The notes beneath the pieces are model-generated. The model was not told the DNA's origin, searched no databases, and saw nothing but the letters and a program-made list of their open reading frames with translations. Shown here one piece after another: positions 1-5,718 of a DNA stretch of 5,775 nucleotides; the first letter of the stretch is position 1, and each line of letters begins with the position of its first letter. A program made the translations under genes and the position numbers. The stretch spans positions 1-5,775 of the forward strand of contig JAZKFE010000174.1 in the NCBI GenBank assembly GCA_040386595.1, read 5' to 3'. This DNA is from JAKFVC01 sp040386595. Its GTDB lineage: Bacteria; Planctomycetota; Planctomycetia; Planctomycetales; Planctomycetaceae.

Positions 1-11
1 ATTCGGATTGC

Positions 12-109
12 GTGCCACTGCTTTGCGACCGTACTCGGTCGTTAAGCAGTGCCCGAACGGCTTGGAATGCACTGCTTTGCAACTGAGTACAGTTGCAAAG
101 CAGTGGCAC
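12..109. repeat. REPIN/BIME-like double palindrome
   Basis: Two hairpins lie in inverted orientation. Hairpin A (16-51) has a 16-bp stem with two adjacent mismatches and a TACT loop. Hairpin B (70-105) has a perfect 16-bp stem (CACTGCTTTGCAACTG pairing with its complement at 90-105) and an AGTA loop, the reverse complement of loop A. The outer ends also match perfectly over 15 bp: GTGCCACTGCTTTGC at 12-26 and its reverse complement at 95-109. So the unit is one short palindromic repeat present twice head-to-head, the architecture of REPINs or BIMEs, which are mobilised in trans by RAYT (Y1-type) transposases in other bacteria. No RAYT gene is in the window. Dispersal elsewhere in the genome is inferred, not seen. 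Confidence 0.75.
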
Positions 110-215
110 GACAATAACTCGGGGATTGGATCCCAAATCTAAGCTGTGACACAGCAGTAGTCTGTATTTCCCCAAGAGCCCTGATCAAGAACGTGCGAAC
201 CATTTCGCCATCCAC

Positions 216-245
216 ACAACCAGCCGGTGTTTGCCGGCTGGTTGT
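216..245. other. Strong isolated hairpin, possible terminator
   Basis: A perfect 12-bp stem (216-227 with 234-245, core AACCAGCCGG/CCGGCTGGTT) encloses a 6-base loop TGTTTG. It sits 56 bases beyond the stop codon of the oxidoreductase gene, so it could stop or stabilise that transcript. Neither strand has a U-tract after the stem, so it is not a canonical intrinsic terminator. It could equally be a small dispersed palindrome. Confidence 0.5.
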
Positions 246-301
246 TGGGGCGATGATGTTCAAGCTTGGCTCTCAAATTGAGCCGACATCGGCGTTCCTA
301 C

Positions 302-1300
302 TTAGGGAATCAGAATCACTTTTCCCGACAATGTGCCCTGCTTTTCGAGCGTGTTTTGTTCTTGAAAAGCATGTGCCGTGGCGGCTTCGGACAGCGGGAA
401 TGTTTTGCCGATTTGCGGCTTCCAACGGCCTTGTTCGAACAACGTATTCAGACCATTGGCACAATCACGCTGCTCGGCGGGCGTGGCGTTGAACATGGCG
501 AACCCGCAGATTCGCAGGTCCTTCACATAGAACGGGCCGACGGGAAACTCCGGACGAGCCGCCCGGCCCGCCATCAGGATCAATCGTCCCCGCGGTGCCA
601 TCAGGCTGACGGTTCGATCGAAGGTCGGTTCACGTTGAGTCTCAAACCAGACGTGGATTCCGCCGTGTTGTTTGGTGAATTCCTGGATCTGGGCGTCCAT
701 ATCTGCGTCGCGATAATTTACGACCAGATCCGCTCCCCAACTGCGGCAGAGTTCTTGCTTGGCGGCGGAGCCCACCGTGGCAATGACCTTGGCTCCAGCG
801 GCTTTCGCTAACTGCACAACGGCCGAACCGACCCCTCCCGTGCCGCCGTTCACAAATACGACTTCGCCCGCCTTGGTCCCGGCATTCAGGTGCAGTCCCA
901 GGTGAGCGGTAATTCCGACCAACGCCCCCGCGGCCGCTTCGGCGTCGGATTGAGTGGCGGGAGTTGGGTAGAGCCATTGCTCGCCAATCGCTGCGAATTC
1001 GGCAAGCGTACCGCGGCGGCCAAACAGGCTTTGGTTGCTGCACCAGACGCGATCGCCGACTTTGAAACGGCCGGCATTCGGGCCGAGTTCGACGACGGTT
1101 CCGGCCATGTCGCAGCCGGGGATGTAGGGGAATTGCAACGGCATGGGGATGGCGCCGCTACGGATATAGGTATCGATCGGATTCACGGCCGCCGCGGCGA
1201 TTTTCACCAGGACTTCACCCGCCGCGGGAGAGGGCGTGGGTTGTTCACCGAATTGAATGACCGTCGGAGCACCGGTTTGTTGAATGAAAGCAGCGCGCAT
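302..1300 (-). CDS. Zinc-free NADPH:quinone oxidoreductase, zeta-crystallin-like (MDR superfamily)
   Basis: A 332-residue medium-chain dehydrogenase/reductase, expected to be cytosolic and to transfer hydride from NADPH to quinones or activated enones. The N-terminal GroES-like fold contains VNPIDTYIRSG (about 40-49) and a PGCDMAGTV motif (61-69), both very close to zeta-crystallin. The Rossmann domain has the nucleotide-binding loop NGGTGGVGSAVVQLAK (151-166). The catalytic zinc ligands of alcohol dehydrogenases and the four-cysteine structural zinc cluster are absent, which fits the QOR branch. Full family length; C-terminus ends in the usual SGKVILIP. The frame stays open upstream to 1432, but family alignment begins at MRAAFIQQ and an AGGA lies 10 bases before that ATG, so I place the start at 1300. 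It is transcribed divergently from the next gene. The true substrate is unknown. Confidence 0.9.
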   Translation of the reverse strand: MRAAFIQQTGAPTVIQFGEQPTPSPAAGEVLVKIAAAAVNPIDTYIRSGAIPMPLQFPYIPGCDMAGTVVELGPNAGRFKVGDRVWCSNQSLFGRRGTLAEFAAIGEQWLYPTPATQSDAEAAAGALVGITAHLGLHLNAGTKAGEVVFVNGGTGGVGSAVVQLAKAAGAKVIATVGSAAKQELCRSWGADLVVNYRDADMDAQIQEFTKQHGGIHVWFETQREPTFDRTVSLMAPRGRLILMAGRAARPEFPVGPFYVKDLRICGFAMFNATPAEQRDCANGLNTLFEQGRWKPQIGKTFPLSEAATAHAFQEQNTLEKQGTLSGKVILIP

Positions 1301-1510
1301 CTGAGTAGAATCCTGAGTGGTATTTCGGTGTAGAAGAGTCCGCCGCCAGCTACCAATCGCAGCCGTTCCGACAAGGGATTTCCCGCTGCGAACGGTATTT
1401 GCACCCGATGTTGGCGGTCGCGGCGCCGGCAAAGGTTACTTAGCTTCGCTGGTTGCGTGAGCCGCCGTTTCGAGGGTGAGTTCACTCTAATAAATCACCT
1501 GATTCGCGGA

Positions 1511-1539
1511 TAGACTTGCTGTAGAAAACGGCGTAAAAT
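1511..1539 (+). promoter_or_regulatory. Candidate sigma-70-type promoter
   Basis: A TAGACT -35 box (1511-1516, 4 of 6 consensus bases) is followed by a 17-base spacer and a TAAAAT -10 box (1534-1539, 5 of 6). Transcription would begin near 1546, giving a leader of about 100 bases before the ATG at 1646. The 8-base inverted repeat CACCTGAT/ATCAGGTG (1496-1503, 1547-1554) lies just outside the two boxes and could be a regulator site. Planctomycete promoters are poorly defined, so this is a sequence match only. Confidence 0.4.
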
Positions 1540-1635
1540 CAGCGTGATCAGGTGTTGGCGTAGTTCGCATTTCGCAAGTCCATCGCCCCCGCTCGGTCCA
1601 GTGGATGTGTGTGGCTTGTCTTTCGTGGTGAAAGT

Positions 1636-1640
1636 GGAGA
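1636..1640 (+). promoter_or_regulatory. Shine-Dalgarno site fixing the start at 1646
   Basis: GGAGA lies 5 bases before the ATG at 1646. It supports this start over the upstream in-frame ATG at 1544, whose extra 34 residues would put a non-hydrophobic stretch before the export segment. Confidence 0.65.
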
Positions 1641-1645
1641 GATCA

Positions 1646-2155
1646 ATGTATCAACACGGCAATGACAAACGGACGGTATGGTTGGCCATTGGATTGGTGG
1701 CGGGTTTGGGGATTGCGACTCTCTGGCCGCACGAACAAGCCAAGGCGGTCTCCACGGACCGCGACGCCCAGTTCGCCATGACGACCTGTCAGGTGGGAGC
1801 GATCGACACCCTGGAAGGGATCTTCGTCCTCGACTTTCTGACGGGAAGTTTGAAGGGGGCTGTGCTGAATCGGACGAACAATTCGTTCACCAATTTTTTC
1901 TTCCGCGATCTGCCCCAAGATTTCGGAATCGATCCCAAGAAAGAAGCTCACTACTGCATCGTAACGGGCTTAGCTCAGTTGGCGTCTAGCGGCAATGTTC
2001 CTCCCGCTTCCAGCGTGTTGTATGTGGGAGAGTTGACGACCGGAAAAATCATTTGTTACGGCTTCGCCTTCCGCGAATCGGCAACACCGATGGCACCGCG
2101 GGCCTTGATTCCCGTAGCCCGGTTCCCATTCCGCGAACCCGATCCCGCTGGCTAA
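1646..2155 (+). CDS. Membrane-anchored or exported planctomycete protein of unknown function
   Basis: A 169-residue protein. A short charged N-terminus (YQHGNDKR) precedes a hydrophobic segment (about 11-26) and a QAKA-VS sequence (31-36) that could be a signal-peptidase site, so it is either anchored or exported with the body outside the cytoplasm. The remainder looks globular: it contains EGIFVLDFLTGSLKGAVLN (57-75), HYCIVTG (102-108) and SSVLYVGELTTGKIICYGF (122-140). This VLDxLTGxLK ... VTG ... VxVxELTTGK..xYG pattern resembles a recurrent uncharacterised family I associate with planctomycetes; that is recollection, not a search. The two similar 'hhhhxxLTGxL / hhhxELTTGKI' strand pairs suggest beta-propeller-like repeats. 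The start at 1646 is set by a good GGAGA 5 bases upstream; a longer frame from 1544 lacks this. It is monocistronic, with its own terminator at 2190. The C-terminus is proline-rich (FREPDPAG). Confidence 0.8.
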   Translation: MYQHGNDKRTVWLAIGLVAGLGIATLWPHEQAKAVSTDRDAQFAMTTCQVGAIDTLEGIFVLDFLTGSLKGAVLNRTNNSFTNFFFRDLPQDFGIDPKKEAHYCIVTGLAQLASSGNVPPASSVLYVGELTTGKIICYGFAFRESATPMAPRALIPVARFPFREPDPAG

Positions 2156-2189
2156 TCTGCAGTGGACGCTGGGAATCCCGCGATCAAGT

Positions 2190-2224
2190 AAAAGGGGAGT
2201 GGCTTACGGCTGCTCCCCTTTTTT
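2190..2224 (+). terminator. Rho-independent terminator
   Basis: A perfect 10-bp stem (AAAAGGGGAG at 2190-2199 with CTCCCCTTTT at 2213-2222) and a 13-base loop, running into a six-T tract at 2219-2224. It begins 34 bases after the stop codon of the small anchored-protein gene and should end its transcript. The A-run on the left arm also gives a short U-tract on the minus strand, so weak bidirectional activity is possible. Confidence 0.9.
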
Positions 2225-2281
2225 ATTTGGTGTGCGGTTCAGTGATCCTGAGGCCTTTGGAGTAATGCCACAACGGATTTC

Positions 2282-2362
2282 GGGAGGGTGAGGCTCCTGC
2301 CGAACCGCTTGGTGTTTCGAGCTTCAGTAGACTAAGCGGTTCGGCAGGAGCCTCACCCTTCT
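2282..2362. repeat. Long palindromic dispersed repeat, complete copy
   Basis: The arms at 2285-2310 and 2334-2359 are perfect 26-bp reverse complements (left arm begins AGGGTGAGGCTCCTGCCGAA). Wobble-type pairs extend the stem outward to 2282/2362 and inward a few bases, leaving a loop of about 20 bases. It lies between convergent genes, the usual place for REP-like elements, and 45 bases past the stop of the minus-strand GTPase gene, so its RNA hairpin could protect or terminate that transcript. A second copy starts at 5719. The two copies share the left arm plus the right-hand loop side AGTAGAC, while the rest of the loop differs. Confidence 0.85.
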
Positions 2363-2378
2363 AATGATTCGAATCATT
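2363..2378. repeat. Perfect 16-bp palindrome
   Basis: AATGATTCGAATCATT is fully self-complementary with no spacer. It directly abuts the 26-bp inverted repeat and lies 26 bases past the stop codon of the minus-strand GTPase gene. It could be a dimeric protein-binding site or part of the 3' structure of that mRNA; nothing in the sequence decides between these. Confidence 0.55.
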
Positions 2379-2403
2379 GTTCAAGGGTAACGTCCTGAAT
2401 CTG

Positions 2404-3987
2404 CTACTCACGTTTCGAAATCTTCTGGCCCAGATCATCGAGCTTCTTGCCCGCTTGATGAATGGCATGCATTCCCAGCTTCAACACCACGCGGCCGGCG
2501 TTGCGTGATTGATCCCACAGCTGGCTCCAGTAGGCGTCGTCACGATGTTCGCGCATGCTTCGCAGATAGCGGCTGCGTTGTGCCTCGGGCAGCGATTCGA
2601 CGATCGAAGGCACCAAGGCTTCATCGACGTTATAGGTCCGATCGGCAGCCAGGCAGACGGGAATGACCTGTTCCACCGGGATCTGCAGATCTTCCGCAAC
2701 GGCGTCGACAGCCTCGCGGATTTGCTGAGCCTTGGGATTTTGCGGACGTTCAATGTCGTACGGCGGGGACCATTCGCGAAAGGGACGCAATTGGTCGATG
2801 TGGGTCAGCACGACCAGGAATGCCGGGAAGGACTTGTCGGGGTCGTCTTGAAAGATCTGCCGCACTTCAGCCAAGAGCCGACGATCGGGTTCTCTCGCCG
2901 CAGTCTGAGCCGAACAAACCAACAGAATGACGTCACATTTCAAGATCTGATCGCGTGCCGCAACGAGGGCTTTGCCCGCCGATTCCACATCGGCATAGCC
3001 GGCTGAATCGAAGATCAACGCGCGTTGCAGTCCGTCGCGTTCGAGTAAATGGGGTTCGATGCCGATCGTACAGGGAACGACATCCACCGCAGAACGAGTC
3101 TCCCCAAACAGGGCGTTGATCAGGCTCGATTTGCCCGCCTTCACCTGACCAATCACGAGCATTCGCAGGGGATCTTCGTCGAGTGCCGTCTGACGTTGCT
3201 CGACTTGCTCCAGGATCTTTTTGGTGGCTGACGTCGGCTGACGGAAGTGGACGCCGTCAAGAACGAGTTGGCCGCTATAAAGTTGAATGGCGTAGTAGCC
3301 AGCTCTGCGGACGGCAAACTGCACGGCCCACTGCTTGGTCTCACGTGTCGACGCATTAATGGCTTTGCCTTGCAGGTAGCCTGCCATTTCACGAGCCAGA
3401 GCCGCCGCGGGGTTTACTGCCAGGTAGGCGATCCGATAGATGCGGTTAAGCGTCGGAAACCATTCAGACAACCGCTGCAACCGGACCGCATCGTTGAGTG
3501 TCAGGATGTGTGAACCGGGGACGTGAGTGGAAAACGCTTCTCGCAAATCGATCGAGACCAACTCCACGACCTTCAACACATGCGGGATGGGGGTCTCCAG
3601 CACCGGGTTGTCTGAGTCGGGGAAATAGCGTTTGGCGACCAGCTGCAACACCTCATGCAGCAACTTCCAGAGTGCCGCGGGATCATCCAATGGGATGGTT
3701 TCGGCGTCGACTTTGGCGGCCAGCGCTTCCACATCTTGCCAAGCCTGGGTGCCTCGCGGGGGCCAATTGGGATCGGGATCGACCGACAGTTTTTCCAGCG
3801 GACGGGTACAACGCTTTTGGACGATCCGCAGCAGAGGCCAGCTGGCGGCTGTGACCACCAATGTTAGCCCGGCAAAGTAGATGGTCCAATGGTGTTCCCA
3901 CAGCCACAACGACCCTGCCATGCCTAACAGCACAAAGGGCAGCGACAGCCAGGCCAACAACAAGATCCACTGCGTTTTAATCGACAT
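2404..3987 (-). CDS. Membrane-anchored P-loop GTPase with helical middle region
   Basis: A 527-residue protein. Two hydrophobic segments (about 7-30 and 36-53) form an N-terminal membrane hairpin. Residues 80-270 look mostly helical and include a conserved-looking HVPGSHILTLNDAVRL stretch (155-170). The C-terminal third is an Era/HSR1-type GTPase domain: G1 GQVKAGKS (280-287), a probable switch-I threonine in VPCTIG (T307), G3 DSAG (327-330), G4 THID (395-398) in place of NKxD, and a weak G5 around VCLA (444-447). An amphipathic tail (about 498-525) follows. It should bind and hydrolyse GTP on the cytoplasmic face; its target is unknown. The ATG at 3987 is chosen because it starts just before the first membrane segment; no clear Shine-Dalgarno site precedes it. 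It lies downstream of, and co-directional with, a DUF697 GTPase gene. It belongs broadly with YfjP/YeeP/YcjX-like GTPases; family assignment is by motif only. Confidence 0.85.
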   Translation of the reverse strand: MSIKTQWILLLAWLSLPFVLLGMAGSLWLWEHHWTIYFAGLTLVVTAASWPLLRIVQKRCTRPLEKLSVDPDPNWPPRGTQAWQDVEALAAKVDAETIPLDDPAALWKLLHEVLQLVAKRYFPDSDNPVLETPIPHVLKVVELVSIDLREAFSTHVPGSHILTLNDAVRLQRLSEWFPTLNRIYRIAYLAVNPAAALAREMAGYLQGKAINASTRETKQWAVQFAVRRAGYYAIQLYSGQLVLDGVHFRQPTSATKKILEQVEQRQTALDEDPLRMLVIGQVKAGKSSLINALFGETRSAVDVVPCTIGIEPHLLERDGLQRALIFDSAGYADVESAGKALVAARDQILKCDVILLVCSAQTAAREPDRRLLAEVRQIFQDDPDKSFPAFLVVLTHIDQLRPFREWSPPYDIERPQNPKAQQIREAVDAVAEDLQIPVEQVIPVCLAADRTYNVDEALVPSIVESLPEAQRSRYLRSMREHRDDAYWSQLWDQSRNAGRVVLKLGMHAIHQAGKKLDDLGQKISKRE

Positions 3988-4036
3988 GGCGGAGAGTGGT
4001 TGGCTTTCGACAGATAACTAAGAGGCCCAAACAGTA

Positions 4037-4071
4037 CCTCTATCATTCAACGAACGGTCGAATGATAAAGG
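4037..4071. other. Hairpin upstream of the membrane GTPase gene
   Basis: An 8-bp stem TATCATTC/GAATGATA (4041-4048 with 4060-4067) plus a mismatch and 3 more pairs (4037-4039 with 4069-4071) encloses an 11-base loop. It lies about 50 bases upstream of the start codon at 3987. There is no following U-tract on the minus strand. It could be a leader structure, an operator, or chance. Confidence 0.4.
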
Positions 4072-4078
4072 AAATTGC

Positions 4079-4199
4079 CACCACGAATGACACCAATAAC
4101 ACGAATAAATCCATCACGGGGAGGTCTGTTTCCGAGTCAACCCGCAGCCGATTTCCCCAAACTGCTTGTGCCTGTTCTTCATTCGTGCAATTCGTGGTG
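4079..4199. repeat. MITE-like inverted element of ATTCGTG heptamers spaced 9 nt
   Basis: The termini CACCACGAAT (4079-4088) and ATTCGTGGTG (4190-4199) are perfect 10-bp inverted repeats. Within the arms the heptamer ATTCGTG recurs every 9 bases: on the minus strand at 4082-4088, 4091-4097 (one change, ATTGGTG) and 4100-4106, and on the plus strand at 4181-4187 and 4190-4196. The centre (4110-4175) is unrelated. This pattern of ATTCGTG tandem units recalls dispersed intergenic repeats I have seen in planctomycete, verrucomicrobial and other environmental genomes. No transposase is nearby, so it would be non-autonomous. Confidence 0.65.
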
Positions 4200-4326
4200 A
4201 AGTGTTTCTTTGGATTGCTCCAGCTTTGTCTGACTGTTTGCAATCTCTAAGTTTTGTCCAAGCAAGACTGGGATCGCAAACGGCGAGAACCCGCACCTGG
4301 ATCAGGCGAATTTCGTGTTTTTCACA

Positions 4327-5559
4327 TTAATGACCGTCCGGGGCGGACTTCGCTTGCCGCATTTTTTCGAAATAGTCTTTCAGCTTGGATTGTCCCTCAG
4401 CCAGTCGGTCGGCGTAAATTCGCTGGAATTCTGCGCGATCAGGAACGCTTCCTTGCTGTACTCGAGCGAAGTAATAACACAGAGTAATCCCCAAGGCGTA
4501 GGTCGTCGCTCCTGAGTAAACCGCATTCAAGGTGCTCCCCAGCACCGGAATGAATTTCAACAGTCCGCGGCCACCCAGACGTCCCAAGTATCCTATGCCC
4601 AGTGCGCTTAAGATTTCTCCGAGTCGCTGCGAGTTCAATTCCTGATGATAAATCGAAGCGATCGTATGGCACATCTTGGCTTGAATGCCGATCACGAGCG
4701 GCAGATCAACCATTGGCACGGGAATCCCGGCAGCGGCACCGGCGGCGGCTGAATAGGACAAAATATGCGGCATGGCCGTTCGAAAATGCAGATCGCGGAG
4801 ATGGCCGCGAGCATCGTCGAGTTCTGTCATCATCCCGCGCAAACCCAGCGGCACTAGTTCTTCGATTGCGGTCCACAACGCCGGCAAGCCGTAGTCCGCG
4901 GGAGCGTAGCCGTCTTCGGGAAGAGTCAGATCCACGGCGACGTACCGGGCATCAATGCCTTGTTCTTTTAAAGTCTCCCGTTGCTTTAACAAGGATCGGG
5001 TGAGATTGGTGGGAATGTGCGGGGGGAGTGGCTTTTCATTATAAGGGTAGGGCTGATCATGCTGCCGATCGGGTGAATCGTAGCCCTCATGGAGACAGGT
5101 CTGAACCACGAGCACCGGCCATTGCGGATGCGTGCGGAGAATGTCGCGCAGGGCTTTCAGGACCGATTCCTGAGCGTGGTCCATCGCTTTCATGACCACG
5201 ATCAGCAAATGCGCCTGGTTTTGAAACAGCCGCAGGTCCTCGGTCGGATCGTAGTTGACCTCACCTAGGCCGCGTGTGTCTAGAAATCGCAATAGGCATT
5301 CTTCGTCATTCGGGAATGCATATTCTTGTGCGGTTTTGGTGCAGGGGCGGATCCCATTGCCAATTTCTCCGCGTGTATTGCCGGTCAGCGCATGAATGAT
5401 CGACGTCTTTCCCGACTGCGCTTTTCCCAGCAGCCAGAACACGGGGACCGGTAATCGGCTTCGAATGTCTCGCAACGTTTCTTGCAGTTGCTGATCGCTC
5501 ACTTGAGGCGCAGCAAAACGTTGCCAGAATCGGTTCAGTAGATTATTGACGACTGCCAT
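4327..5559 (-). CDS. GTPase with C-terminal DUF697 (YcjF-like) domain
   Basis: A 410-residue protein. After a short helical lead, the GTPase domain shows G1 GKAQSGKT (45-52), a switch-I threonine in RPCTKT (about 74-76) and G3 DTRG (94-97). The strand that should end in NKxD reads VLVVQTCLHEGYD (149-161), so no canonical G4 is present. The C-terminal part (about 263-372) matches DUF697: small-residue-rich SAAAGAAAGIPVPMVDLPLV (270-289), then QAKM, and a second hydrophobic stretch GRGLLKFIPVLGSTLNAVYSG followed by YFARVQ. This domain is expected to contact or insert into the membrane, as in YcjF-type proteins. I start at the ATG at 5559; a GTG at 5583 would add 8 residues but has no ribosome site, whereas a GGCGGA lies about 10 bases before 5559. 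It precedes the second GTPase gene by 339 bases. Function unknown; membrane stress or trafficking roles are speculation. Confidence 0.85.
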   Translation of the reverse strand: MAVVNNLLNRFWQRFAAPQVSDQQLQETLRDIRSRLPVPVFWLLGKAQSGKTSIIHALTGNTRGEIGNGIRPCTKTAQEYAFPNDEECLLRFLDTRGLGEVNYDPTEDLRLFQNQAHLLIVVMKAMDHAQESVLKALRDILRTHPQWPVLVVQTCLHEGYDSPDRQHDQPYPYNEKPLPPHIPTNLTRSLLKQRETLKEQGIDARYVAVDLTLPEDGYAPADYGLPALWTAIEELVPLGLRGMMTELDDARGHLRDLHFRTAMPHILSYSAAAGAAAGIPVPMVDLPLVIGIQAKMCHTIASIYHQELNSQRLGEILSALGIGYLGRLGGRGLLKFIPVLGSTLNAVYSGATTYALGITLCYYFARVQQGSVPDRAEFQRIYADRLAEGQSKLKDYFEKMRQAKSAPDGH

Positions 5560-5643
5560 GTATTTAGTTCCGCCATGGCCCACGCATGGAGAGATAGATC
5601 AGTTGCTGCCCCGGAGCCACCTGCTCGGATGGTACCCTCCGCC

Positions 5644-5649
5644 ATTATA
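5644..5649 (-). promoter_or_regulatory. Candidate -10 box for the DUF697 GTPase gene
   Basis: A perfect TATAAT occurs on the minus strand, 84 bases upstream of the start at 5559; transcription would begin near 5637 with a leader of about 78 bases. The hexamer 17 bases further upstream (GGCCCA) does not resemble a -35 box and there is no extended -10 TG, so the promoter might depend on an activator or another sigma factor, or the match may be chance. Confidence 0.4.
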
Positions 5650-5718
5650 CTCGGGACTAAATGACGTGGGCCTGATTTCACGCAATCGAAACCAATCCGG
5701 TCAGAATATCGGGTCGCT

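Larger units (their letters stand above)
1..301. other. Non-coding region with palindromic elements
   Basis: No convincing gene lies in this stretch. It holds a double-hairpin repeat at 12-109 and a hairpin at 216-245, both described separately. Between them is only a 13-base odd palindrome, GCTGTG-A-CACAGC, at 143-155. A reading frame on the minus strand (42-263) runs through the palindromes and has low-complexity, repeat-derived sequence, so I do not call it. The region lies downstream of the oxidoreductase gene, which ends at 302. The 5' boundary is the window edge, so a neighbouring gene may end or begin just outside. Confidence 0.6.
1301..1645. other. Divergent intergenic/regulatory region
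   Basis: This 345-base gap separates the divergent oxidoreductase and small anchored-protein genes. It contains a plausible plus-strand promoter (1511-1539) bracketed by an 8-bp inverted repeat (1496-1503 and 1547-1554). The oxidoreductase frame is open through 1301-1432 on the minus strand, but the translated extension is low-complexity and has no family homology, so I treat it as leader. I see no clear minus-strand promoter for the oxidoreductase. Confidence 0.5.
3988..4326. other. Repeat-bearing gap between the two GTPase genes
   Basis: The 339 bases between the co-directional GTPase genes contain no convincing gene. They hold a MITE-like inverted element (4079-4199) and a hairpin (4037-4071), described separately. 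Short open frames here on both strands encode Thr/Asn- or Phe/Val-rich peptides produced by the ATTCGTG repeats and are not called. I see no convincing promoter for the downstream GTPase gene, so whether it has its own promoter or is read through from the upstream gene is open. Confidence 0.6.

Noticed and set aside
12..109. CRISPR array
   Set aside because: The repeats are inverted rather than direct, there are only two, and there are no regular spacers or cas genes.
216..245. Canonical intrinsic terminator
   Set aside because: The stem is strong but no U-tract follows on either strand; it is listed only as a hairpin.
42..263. 73-residue minus-strand open frame
   Set aside because: Its sequence is the translation of the double palindrome and the adjacent hairpin, so it is repeat-derived rather than a gene.
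266..811. 181-residue open frame on the plus strand
   Set aside because: It is antisense to the oxidoreductase gene, has a shadow-like composition and no recognisable domain.
1301..1432. N-terminal extension of the quinone oxidoreductase up to 1432
   Set aside because: The extra 44 residues are Arg/Ser/Thr-rich without family homology, while the known family N-terminus begins exactly at the internal Met at 1300 with an AGGA upstream.
1544..1645. Upstream ATG at 1544 for the small anchored protein
   Set aside because: It would place 34 unrelated residues before the export segment, starts at or before the predicted transcription start, and lacks a ribosome site; 1646 has GGAGA at 5 bases.
3996..4250. 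Short open frames on both strands in the gap between the GTPase genes
   Set aside because: They encode peptides such as TTNDTNNTNK produced by the ATTCGTG repeat units, with no ribosome site or homology.
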